A stretch of 20,968 nt of DNA, taken from an uncultured Oceanospirillaceae bacterium. Its GTDB lineage: Bacteria; Pseudomonadota; Gammaproteobacteria; Pseudomonadales; Oceanobacteraceae. Below the pieces are notes generated by a model. It ran no database searches, was not told where the DNA came from, and saw only the letters and a program-made list of their open reading frames with translations. The translations under genes and the position numbers were made by a program. Location of the stretch: assembly GCA_937974825.1 (NCBI GenBank), contig CALJVD010000182.1, positions 1 through 20,968 on the forward strand, given 5' to 3'. This document shows, piece by piece, positions 14,177 to 20,968 of this stretch (position 1 is its first letter; each line of letters opens with the position of its first letter).

Positions 14177-14724
14177 TGGCGAATATTAACCTACTCCCAT
14201 GGCGCCAAGAACTACGTAAAGAACGCCAAAAAGAATTCTTTATGGTTATTGGATTAGTAGTGGCCGCTGCGTTATTTATTTTGTACTCATTAAATGGTTA
14301 TTACGCGAGTGCAATAGAAAATCAAAATCAGCGCAATAACTTTATTACATCCGAAACCCAAGTTTTAAACGCAAAAATTAAGGAAATTCAGCAGTTAAGA
14401 GAAACTCGTCAAATGCTGATTGAGCGCATGGAGCTAATTCAAGCGTTACAGGGTAATCGTCCGATTATTGTTCGAGTGTTCGATGAAGTGGCACGTGCTG
14501 TCCCTGATGACTTGTATTTCACCGATATTTCTATCAAAGGCACCAATGTGTTGGTGAAAGGGGTTGCTAAGTCGAATAACAGAGTGTCAGCACTGATGAG
14601 AAACTTTGATCAGTCAGACTGGTTCACAAACCCTGCTCTCGTTAAAGTGCACTCAAAGAGTGATAGTGAAAAGATTTTCGAGGTGACTTTAACGCGTGAC
14701 AAGCCTCAGGCGGATGAGGAATAA
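14176..14724 (+). CDS. pilN: Type IV pilus inner-membrane protein PilN
   Basis: A 182-residue bitopic inner-membrane protein. The conserved cytoplasmic motif INLLPWR (4-10), which docks into PilM, opens the protein. It is followed by a basic stretch (RQELRKERQKE), one TM segment (about 21-41), a periplasmic coiled coil (about 45-95) and a small alpha/beta domain (about 96-175). PilN forms heterodimers with PilO and holds PilM at the membrane. The ATG overlaps the pilM stop by one base, and pilO begins 3 bases after its stop, so the subunits are likely made in step. Confidence 0.95.
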   Translation: MANINLLPWRQELRKERQKEFFMVIGLVVAAALFILYSLNGYYASAIENQNQRNNFITSETQVLNAKIKEIQQLRETRQMLIERMELIQALQGNRPIIVRVFDEVARAVPDDLYFTDISIKGTNVLVKGVAKSNNRVSALMRNFDQSDWFTNPALVKVHSKSDSEKIFEVTLTRDKPQADEE

Positions 14725-14727
14725 ATC

Positions 14728-15393
14728 ATGTCAGAAAATAAGTTAGATATTAAAGCGTTGATCGCTAAAGCTAATGAGTTCGAGCTAGACGATATTAATA
14801 ATATCGACTGGGAGAACATGGGCTCATGGCCGGTCTTAGGTAAAGTAGTTTTTTGTGTGCTGCTTTTTGCATTAGTGCTTACTGGCGGTTACTTCTATAT
14901 CATTTCAGATGAAATAGATGTGCTGAAAAATGCTCAAGAAAAAGAAGTGGCGCTTAAAAAAGAGTTTGAAACTAAGGCGTTTCGTGTTTCTAACCTAGAT
15001 GCTTACAAAGCTCAGTTAGAAGAAATGGAAGAAACTTTTGGCTCTCTATTGAAACAGTTGCCGCGAGACACCGAAGTTCCAGGCTTAATAGATGATATCA
15101 GTGCTGCAGCACTAGGTGCTGGGTTAAGCCTTAATGTGATGAACCCTCAAGCAATGGTTAAAACTGAGTTTTACAGCGAGCTTCCCATTAGTATTGAAGT
15201 GGTTGGTGGGTATCATGAGATGGGCGCCTTTGTTTCAGCGGTTGCTGCCTTACCCAGGATTGTTACTTTGCACGATTTTACAGTGGTGCAGACAAACAAC
15301 GAAAACAAAGACCTTAAGATGAATATTCTTGCTAAAACCTACCAGTACAGCAGCGATATTGAAGCAGCAGCTAAGCAAGGAGGCAGAAAGTGA
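14728..15393 (+). CDS. pilO: Type IV pilus inner-membrane protein PilO
   Basis: A 221-residue bitopic inner-membrane protein. It has a cytoplasmic N-terminus (1-36), a TM segment (about 37-59), a periplasmic coiled coil (about 62-110) and a ferredoxin-like domain (about 115-205). The latter contains LIDDISAAALGAGLSL and the IEVVGGYHEMGAFVSAVAALPRIVTLHDF block typical of PilO. It pairs with PilN and contacts PilP in the periplasm. GAGGA lies 7 bases before the ATG, within the end of pilN. The TGA stop overlaps the pilP GTG start (GTGA). Confidence 0.95.
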   Translation: MSENKLDIKALIAKANEFELDDINNIDWENMGSWPVLGKVVFCVLLFALVLTGGYFYIISDEIDVLKNAQEKEVALKKEFETKAFRVSNLDAYKAQLEEMEETFGSLLKQLPRDTEVPGLIDDISAAALGAGLSLNVMNPQAMVKTEFYSELPISIEVVGGYHEMGAFVSAVAALPRIVTLHDFTVVQTNNENKDLKMNILAKTYQYSSDIEAAAKQGGRK

Positions 15394-15923
15394 GAACACT
15401 CTTTTTAGTTATTCCTTTAATGTTTATGTTGGCGGGCTGCTCTTCTGATAGAAACATAGCTGACTTAAAGCAGTTTATGCAGGAGACACTCGATAAACCA
15501 AGAGGTCGAGTTGAGCCAATCCCGGTATTTAAACCCTATGAGTATTTTAGCTACAGTGCATCAGGTCTTCGTTCACCGTTCGACTTACCAGTGGTAGAAG
15601 AAGTCGAGGCACTAGGTAAACAGGGAACGAATGTTCAACCTGAACAAAACCGTCGTAAAGAACACTTAGAGCAGTTTACTCTAGGGTCTTTATCTATGAT
15701 GGGTACATTACAAATGGAAGATGGTGATTTGTGGGCGCTCATAAAAGACGGAAGCAACAGTGTTGTACGAGTAAAAGTAGGAAACTATATGGGGCAAAAT
15801 CACGGACGAATTACCGATATAAGTGAACATAGAATACAATTAATTGAAATTGTGCCAAACGGCATGGGAGGCTGGATAGAGCGTCCGAGAACCATGGCAA
15901 TAGACGGACTGGGTGGAGAGTAA
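15390..15923 (+). CDS. pilP: Type IV pilus inner-membrane lipoprotein PilP
   Basis: A 177-residue lipoprotein. A signal peptide ends in the lipobox LAGC with Cys17 lipidated. A disordered linker follows (KPRGRVEPIPVFKPYEYFSYSASGLRSPF, split here as a description of residues about 37-66), then a C-terminal beta-sandwich (about 90-170, GTLQMEDGDLWALIKDG and VGNYMGQNHGRI). PilP joins the PilNO dimer to the N0 domain of the secretin PilQ. Residue 18 is Ser, not the Asp used for inner-membrane retention in E. coli. It starts with GTG overlapping the pilO stop, and a near-ideal AAGGAGG six bases upstream decides this start. Confidence 0.92.
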   Translation: MRTLFLVIPLMFMLAGCSSDRNIADLKQFMQETLDKPRGRVEPIPVFKPYEYFSYSASGLRSPFDLPVVEEVEALGKQGTNVQPEQNRRKEHLEQFTLGSLSMMGTLQMEDGDLWALIKDGSNSVVRVKVGNYMGQNHGRITDISEHRIQLIEIVPNGMGGWIERPRTMAIDGLGGE

Positions 15924-15927
15924 ACAA

Positions 15928-18045
15928 ATGAACATTAAAACCATGTTAAGAATAATAAAGACAGCAGTGCCGGTCCTGTTTTTACCATTATTGGTAAGCA
16001 AAGCCTTTGCATTGTCGATTACCGATATTAATTTTGCATCACTAACCGGTGATGTCACCGAGGTACGATTAGACTTCGATGGTCAGCCACCAGAAATTAC
16101 CGGTTACACCATTGAAAAACCTGCCCGTATCGCCATTGATATGCCAGGTACTCACAGCGCACTAACCACTAAACGTCATGATATTGGTCTAGGTAACGCT
16201 CGAAGTGCAACACTGGTCAGCGCTAAAGATCGTTCAAGATTAGTGATTAATTTGAGTAGAGCCGTTGGGTATACCACTCATGTAAGCGGTAATACATTAG
16301 TACTTCGTATCGGTCAAAAAGATGATGTTCAGCCAGTCGTAACTACTGATGAGTCTGGAGCTGTAGTTCAGCCGGCAAAAACATCAGCTCTTAATGGTTC
16401 GGCACGAGTAGTTGATGTTGACTTTCGTCGTGGCGATCTTGGTGAAGGCCAAATTCAAATTATGCTAAGTGATGCTAGAGCAAGCGCTAACATCACTCGT
16501 CAAGGGCGTAAAATTGTTGCTGAGCTTGAGAATGTTCAGTTACCAGAAAACTTAAGTCGTCGCTTAGATGTTGTCGATTTTTCTACGCCAGTACGCTTTA
16601 TTGACTCAAGCGTAACAGGGAATACTACTCGAATCGTTATTGAGCCAATCAATGAAGACTTCGAATATCTCGCGTATCAGACAGATAGATTACTGTCGAT
16701 TAATGTTGCTACGCCACCGAAGGAACGTGCAGCAGAAGTAGCCAAAGAGTTTATGTATACGGGTGAAAAGCTATCTCTAAACTTCCAAAACATTGAAGTG
16801 CGTTCAGTATTACAGCTAATTGCTGATTTCACCGGATTGAACTTAGTCGCGTCTGACACAGTGCAGGGTAGTATCACTTTGCGTTTACAAAACGTTCCTT
16901 GGGACCAAGCCTTAGACTTAGTTATGAAAACAAAAGGTCTAGGTAAGCGTCAGATGGGCTCTGTTTTATTAGTAGCTCCGTCAGAAGAGATTGCTGCTCG
17001 TGAAAAAATGGAGCTTGAGGCCGTTAGACAAGTAGAGGAACTGGCACCGTTAGTAACAGAGTATGTACGTATTAAATACGCTAAAGCCAGTATCCTTTCT
17101 CAGCTCCTTACTAATGAGCAGGGGTTATTGTCTGAGCGTGGTTCAGCGGTTGTTGATGAACGTACGAACACCTTATTAATGAAAGACACTGCGGCTAACT
17201 TAGAAAAAATCCGTGAGGTTATTTCAATGCTTGATGTGCCTGTTCGCCAGGTACTGATTGAAGCACGTATCGTTGTTGCTGGCTCAAGCGTTGGTAAAGA
17301 ATTAGGTGTTAAGTGGGGCGGTGCCGGTTATAAGGCAAATAGCAGCAACACCAAAGCAGGTTACATAGGTGGATCACAGCAGACCATTTTAGAGGGCAAT
17401 CAAATATTATTTGGTGGAAATCCTGCTGATATCAGCGGAATTGATCTCACGAATACGGCCAATATGGTGAATTTTGGTGCGACCAGTTCATCTGCTTCTA
17501 CCTTTGCTATTGGTTATCAAACCGCTGAGTACCTACTGGATTTAGAATTATCAGCCATTGAAACTGATGGCCGTGCTGAAATTGTTTCTCAGCCACGTGT
17601 TATTACCGCTGATGGACAGACTGCATCTATTGAATCGGGTACGGAAATTCCATACCAAGAAGCAAGCTCAAGCGGTGCAACCAGTGTGTCGTTTAAACCG
17701 GCTGTATTAAAACTGGAAGTGACACCACAGATTACACCGGATGAGCGAATCATTATGGACTTGGTAATTAACCAAGACTCGGTTGGTGAAGTTACCAATA
17801 CAGGTGTGCCAGCCATTGATACTAACTCGGTGCAAACACAGGTATTAGTTGATAACGGCGAAACCGTGGTGCTAGGTGGAATCTTTAGATCAGAAGAAGT
17901 AACTTCTATTAGTAAGACTCCTTTCTTTGGTGATTTACCTTTGATTGGTGCTTTATTCCGATATAAGAACCACTCTAGTGAGAAAAATGAGCTTCTGGTA
18001 TTTATTACACCAAGACTAGTTAAGGACTCTTTAGCGGGTCAATAA
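15928..18045 (+). CDS. pilQ: Type IV pilus secretin PilQ
   Basis: A 705-residue outer-membrane secretin, the gated channel for the pilus. A signal peptide (cut near AFA-LS, residue 28) is followed by two AMIN domains for peptidoglycan binding: one from ITDINFASLTGDVTEVRLDF (about 31-105) and one from VVDVDFRRGDLGEGQI (about 155-225). The N0/STN domain (about 284-345) has LSLNFQNIEVRSVLQLIADF. An N1 domain follows, then the secretin barrel (about 440-700) with QVLIEARIVVA and the C-terminal LPLIGALFRYK and ELLVFITPRLV. A GTG at 15913 would extend the frame by five codons into pilP. The ATG at 15928, with GGAGAG seven bases upstream, gives the proper signal peptide. Confidence 0.96.
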   Translation: MNIKTMLRIIKTAVPVLFLPLLVSKAFALSITDINFASLTGDVTEVRLDFDGQPPEITGYTIEKPARIAIDMPGTHSALTTKRHDIGLGNARSATLVSAKDRSRLVINLSRAVGYTTHVSGNTLVLRIGQKDDVQPVVTTDESGAVVQPAKTSALNGSARVVDVDFRRGDLGEGQIQIMLSDARASANITRQGRKIVAELENVQLPENLSRRLDVVDFSTPVRFIDSSVTGNTTRIVIEPINEDFEYLAYQTDRLLSINVATPPKERAAEVAKEFMYTGEKLSLNFQNIEVRSVLQLIADFTGLNLVASDTVQGSITLRLQNVPWDQALDLVMKTKGLGKRQMGSVLLVAPSEEIAAREKMELEAVRQVEELAPLVTEYVRIKYAKASILSQLLTNEQGLLSERGSAVVDERTNTLLMKDTAANLEKIREVISMLDVPVRQVLIEARIVVAGSSVGKELGVKWGGAGYKANSSNTKAGYIGGSQQTILEGNQILFGGNPADISGIDLTNTANMVNFGATSSSASTFAIGYQTAEYLLDLELSAIETDGRAEIVSQPRVITADGQTASIESGTEIPYQEASSSGATSVSFKPAVLKLEVTPQITPDERIIMDLVINQDSVGEVTNTGVPAIDTNSVQTQVLVDNGETVVLGGIFRSEEVTSISKTPFFGDLPLIGALFRYKNHSSEKNELLVFITPRLVKDSLAGQ

Positions 18046-18051
18046 ACTACT

Positions 18052-18573
18052 ATGGCACGAATACCGTCAATCTATTTAGTAGGGCCAATGGGTGCTGGAA
18101 AAAGCACCATTGGCCGTTTGCTTTCTACCGAGCTAGGCTTGGAATTTTTTGATTCTGATAAAGTTATTGAAGAGCGCTGTGGAGCCAACATTCCTTGGAT
18201 ATTTGATATGGAAGGGGAAGAAGGTTTCCGCGAGCGCGAACAGCAAGTAATAGATGAACTAACACAGCGATCTAATATAGTGTTAGCAACAGGTGGTGGT
18301 GTTGTTATGCGCGAGCTTAATCGCAACCATCTGGCGAGTAGAGGAACCGTTGTTTATCTCTGTACTGCTGTAAAGCAACAGCTAGAACGTACAGCTAAAG
18401 ATAAAAACAGACCTTTACTACAAACAGATAATCCTGAAGAAGTTCTGCAAAAACTTTTCTCCATTCGTGATCCTCTGTATCGAGAGATCGCAGACATCAT
18501 TATTAAAACCGACAACAACAGCCCTAAATCCGTTGTACAAGAAATTAAGAGGCAGATTGAAGACTCATTATGA
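18052..18573 (+). CDS. aroK: Shikimate kinase
   Basis: A 173-residue P-loop kinase that phosphorylates shikimate with ATP in aromatic amino acid synthesis. The Walker A loop is GPMGAGKST (11-19). The shikimate/Mg site DSD (34-36, FFDSDKVIEERCG) is typical, as are EGFRERE (substrate Arg), the ATGGGVVMR Walker B-type loop and the LID arginine in KDKNRPLL. It starts 6 bases after the pilQ stop with only a weak ribosome binding site, so it probably relies on translation from pilQ. The TGA stop overlaps the aroB ATG. The pilQ-aroK-aroB order is common in gammaproteobacteria. Confidence 0.96.
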   Translation: MARIPSIYLVGPMGAGKSTIGRLLSTELGLEFFDSDKVIEERCGANIPWIFDMEGEEGFREREQQVIDELTQRSNIVLATGGGVVMRELNRNHLASRGTVVYLCTAVKQQLERTAKDKNRPLLQTDNPEEVLQKLFSIRDPLYREIADIIIKTDNNSPKSVVQEIKRQIEDSL

Positions 18574-19661
18574 GAACACTTACCGTTGATCTAGCGGATC
18601 GCAGTTATCCTATTTTTATCGGAACCGGTTTGATTAGTCAGTCAGAGCTTTATTTGCCGTACATTAAAGGCAAGCAAGCGCTTATTGTTACCAATACAAC
18701 AGTTGAAAAGCTGTACTTAGAAACAGTGGTTAAAGCGTTAACTGGCATTCAGGTTGATACCGTTGTACTGGATGATGGTGAACAGTTTAAAACCACTAAA
18801 GAATTAGAAAAAATTTATGATGCGCTCTTAAAAAACAAGCACAACAGAACGACGACGCTTATTGCCTTAGGTGGCGGAGTCGTGGGTGATATGTGCGGTT
18901 TTGCAGCGGCAACCTATCAACGTGGCGTTAACTTTATCCAAGTGCCAACGACATTGCTTTCGCAGGTGGATTCTTCCGTCGGTGGTAAAACAGGAGTTAA
19001 CCATCCTCTAGGCAAAAATATGATTGGTGCATTTCACCAACCACAGGCCGTTATTGCTGATACCGAAGTGTTGAACACATTACCAAGTAATGAACTATCG
19101 GCAGGAATTGCTGAAGTTATTAAGTATGGGTTAATTGCCGATTGCGAGTTTTATCAATGGCTGCAAGATAACATGAGTAGTCTTGTTGCAAAGCAACCTG
19201 GCGCATTAGCGTTTGCTATCGAACGATCCTGTCAAAACAAAGCCGATGTGGTAGCACAAGACGAGAAGGAAGGTGGCATTCGTGCAACGTTAAATTTAGG
19301 GCATACCTTCGGGCATGCCATTGAGGCAGAGCAAGGGTATGGTAACTGGTTGCATGGCGAAGCAGTTGCGGTAGGCATGTTACAAGCGGCCGATTTAAGT
19401 TGGCGTCTAGGAAAAATAACCGCACAAGAAGTTAATGAATTACGACAGCTGTTAGAGGTTGCTAATTTACCAGTAGCGGGTCCTGAAAATATGACGACTA
19501 CACAATACTTGGAACACATGGCTGTGGATAAAAAAGTATTGGATGGTCGCATTCGCTTAGTGCTATTGGAAAAAATTGGTCAAGCCTTTATTACCTCCGA
19601 AGCTCCGCAAGAGCTTATACTGCAAACACTCACCGCTGGCAGTAGGCTAGGAAAAACATAA
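18570..19661 (+). CDS. aroB: 3-dehydroquinate synthase
   Basis: A 363-residue NAD- and metal-dependent enzyme that converts DAHP to 3-dehydroquinate in the shikimate pathway. Seen: the nucleotide site DDGEQFKTTKELE, the glycine-rich IALGGGVVGDMCGFAAATY (about 98-116), the substrate segment VPTTLLSQVDSSVGGKTGVN and NMIGAFHQP. Metal-ligand regions are GIAEVIKYGLI, LNLGHTFGHAIE (histidines 245 and 249) and WLHGEAVAVGM. Length is normal. The ATG overlaps the aroK stop (ATGA). A damX gene often follows aroB in related bacteria; here the next gene is a Pho-box-controlled phosphate-binding protein. No clear terminator lies in the 90 bases after the stop. Confidence 0.97.
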   Translation: MRTLTVDLADRSYPIFIGTGLISQSELYLPYIKGKQALIVTNTTVEKLYLETVVKALTGIQVDTVVLDDGEQFKTTKELEKIYDALLKNKHNRTTTLIALGGGVVGDMCGFAAATYQRGVNFIQVPTTLLSQVDSSVGGKTGVNHPLGKNMIGAFHQPQAVIADTEVLNTLPSNELSAGIAEVIKYGLIADCEFYQWLQDNMSSLVAKQPGALAFAIERSCQNKADVVAQDEKEGGIRATLNLGHTFGHAIEAEQGYGNWLHGEAVAVGMLQAADLSWRLGKITAQEVNELRQLLEVANLPVAGPENMTTTQYLEHMAVDKKVLDGRIRLVLLEKIGQAFITSEAPQELILQTLTAGSRLGKT

Positions 19662-19686
19662 AGACAGGCGTTGTTTGTACACAATT

Positions 19687-19720
19687 CTGTCATGATACTG
19701 TCATATCTAAGTCATACAAT
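19687..19720 (+). promoter_or_regulatory. Pho box (PhoB site) and -10
   Basis: Two exact CTGTCAT repeats (19687-19693 and 19698-19704) are spaced 11 bases apart, and a weaker AAGTCAT (19709-19715) continues the same phase. This matches the consensus PhoB binding site. A TACAAT -10 lies at 19715-19720, six bases past the 22-bp box, the same spacing as I recall for E. coli phoA. No -35 is needed at PhoB-activated promoters. The expected start near 19727 leaves a leader of about 25 bases to the ATG at 19752. Confidence 0.85.
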
Positions 19721-19751
19721 TTGCGTAAATTATTAATGGATTTACCTTTGT

Positions 19752-20968
19752 ATGACTAACATCTCTTCCTTTGTTTTCCTTCTGTCTTTTTTATTGTTCT
19801 CACCAGAAAGCTCAGCCAGTAATCAGGTTGTAGGCTCTGAATTTGACAATACAACACTGCTTTTTACAATCCAAGGATCTAACACAATTGGCGCAGTAAT
19901 GGCACCTAATCTTGTTAAAAGCTATTTTAAGTTTAAGGGTGCTAAAAATATTCGATCCTATAAAACTACAATCGAAAATGAGCTGGTTGTTGAGGGGGTG
20001 TTGCCGGAAACAGATCAGGTATCGAAGGTTTTGATTGCAGCCCATGGTTCTAGTACTGGGTTTAAGGCGCTTGCTAATAATAAAGCCCAAATTGCAGCAT
20101 CGTCACGCCCAATAAAAAACAAAGAAGTATCACTGTTAGCTGAAAAGGCCGATATGCGTAGTATCGAGAGCGAACATATTGTGGGTATTGATGGTGTAGC
20201 AGTCATTGTCCATCCTAGTCGTTCTATAACTGCGCTTAGCTTAGAGCAGATTGCAGGTATCTTCTCTGGGCAATATTTGGATTGGTCCGAATTAGGCGCG
20301 GAGCCAGGGATTATCAATGTCTATGCCAGAGACGAGAACTCAGGTACTTGGGACTCATTTAAAAGCATGGCATTAGGTGCAGATATAAGCTTAGTAAGCA
20401 CTGCGCAAAGATTTGAGTCTAATGACGAGCTTTCTGACAGGGTATCTGCTGATGAAAATGGCATAGGTTTTGTGGGGTTAGGTTCGGTAAGACAATCTAA
20501 GCTTGTCGCTGTGTCGGATGGCAGTGCAAAAGCTTTGCTGCCTAATAAGTTAACGGTTGCGACTGAAGATTATGCATTGTCTAGACGGTTATTTATGTAT
20601 AGCTTAGGCGCATCTGATAATCATTTTGTTAATGAGTTTTTAGAGTTTTCATTAAGTAACACCGGCCAAAAAGATGTGTCCGATGCGGGCTTTATTTCAC
20701 AAGAGCTGCATGCAGTTATACCTACCTACTATGAAGGCTTACCCCAATCTTTTTTAGAAGTAACCGCTCAGGCGCAGAGGTTAACTATTAACTTCCGGTT
20801 TAAGGAAGGGAGTGCCAAACTAGATAACAAGGCGCAAGAAGACTTAAAACGCTTGATTAACTATTTACACACAAATCAAAATCTAGAAGTGATACTTGTC
20901 GGTTTTGGTGATCCTAAGCGAAGTGCAGAGCGCTCACAGTTATTATCAAAACTTCGTGCTATGGCTGT
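19752..20968 (+). CDS. PstS-like phosphate-binding protein fused to OmpA domain (partial, 3' end missing)
   Basis: The frame is open for 405 codons to the window edge with no stop. A hydrophobic signal peptide (MTNISSFVFLLSFLLFSPESSAS, with no basic residue near its start, which is unusual) is followed by a PstS-type periplasmic binding domain (about 36-310). Seen there: FTIQGSNTIG, HGSSTGFKALANNKAQIAASSRP, IVGIDGVAVIVHPS, LSLEQIAGIFSGQYLDW and ARDENSGTWDSFKSMAL. An OmpA C-terminal domain then starts near residue 335 (LTINFRFKEGSAKLDNKAQ) and runs off the window. The binding domain suggests phosphate capture and the OmpA part suggests tethering to peptidoglycan. The Pho box upstream supports a role in phosphate starvation. 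The ribosome binding site (TGGA, 11 bases upstream) is weak. Confidence 0.87.
   Translation, partial: MTNISSFVFLLSFLLFSPESSASNQVVGSEFDNTTLLFTIQGSNTIGAVMAPNLVKSYFKFKGAKNIRSYKTTIENELVVEGVLPETDQVSKVLIAAHGSSTGFKALANNKAQIAASSRPIKNKEVSLLAEKADMRSIESEHIVGIDGVAVIVHPSRSITALSLEQIAGIFSGQYLDWSELGAEPGIINVYARDENSGTWDSFKSMALGADISLVSTAQRFESNDELSDRVSADENGIGFVGLGSVRQSKLVAVSDGSAKALLPNKLTVATEDYALSRRLFMYSLGASDNHFVNEFLEFSLSNTGQKDVSDAGFISQELHAVIPTYYEGLPQSFLEVTAQAQRLTINFRFKEGSAKLDNKAQEDLKRLINYLHTNQNLEVILVGFGDPKRSAERSQLLSKLRAMA

Noticed and set aside
19812..20317. Two overlapping minus-strand frames after aroB
   Set aside because: The plus strand is open from 19752 to the window end with a PstS-like and OmpA-like product and a Pho-box promoter, so these are antisense shadows.
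1..20968. Search by eye for CRISPR repeats, IS ends, att sites, toxin-antitoxin or phage genes
   Set aside because: None seen; genes are housekeeping families in familiar order with uniform composition, so no defence or mobile system is claimed.

Overview
This window reads as a core chromosomal segment of a mid-to-low GC marine-type gammaproteobacterium, in the Oceanospirillales/Pseudomonadales area. The reasons are gene content and order. A tRNA-Phe/yggX/mutY block lies next to and divergent from a hisB-hisA-hisF block. serA is divergent from a D-2-hydroxyglutarate dehydrogenase gene. ponA is divergent from pilMNOPQ-aroK-aroB. From memory, all three arrangements resemble Pseudomonas aeruginosa, although the base composition here is clearly more AT-rich. 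No mobile element, CRISPR array, prophage or IS was seen, and no intergenic stretch exceeds about 275 bases.

Layout. 1-4700, minus strand: a two-membrane-segment GGDEF/EAL protein, mutY and yggX (each pair adjoining or overlapping), then tRNA-Phe with its own strong promoter and terminator; upstream of these, an orphan MlaC-like gene and a PanZ/PanM-like GNAT gene. 5190-7500, plus strand: hisB, a perfect intrinsic terminator where hisH would be expected, then hisA and hisF. 7461-10464: serA (minus) and the D2HGDH gene (plus), each ending at a bidirectional terminator and separated by an intergenic region rich in inverted repeats. 10481-13105: ponA (PBP1A, minus), divergent from the type IV pilus alignment operon. 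13106-19661: pilM, pilN, pilO, pilP, pilQ, aroK and aroB, tightly packed with 1-7 base gaps or overlaps. 19662-20968: a consensus Pho box with a well-placed -10, then a gene cut by the window end that encodes a PstS-like phosphate-binding domain fused to an OmpA-type peptidoglycan-binding domain.

Functions. The window covers genome maintenance (mutY, yggX), histidine, serine and shikimate biosynthesis, murein synthesis (PBP1A), the type IV pilus trans-envelope complex, c-di-GMP turnover and a phosphate-starvation response gene.

I saw no obviously new multi-gene system. The points most worth checking are the Pho-box-controlled PstS-OmpA fusion, the missing hisH with a terminator in its place, and the structured intergenic region upstream of serA. 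Starts were moved from the longest reading frame where sequence supports it: mutY, the mlaC-like gene, the PanZ-like gene, D2HGDH, ponA and pilQ.
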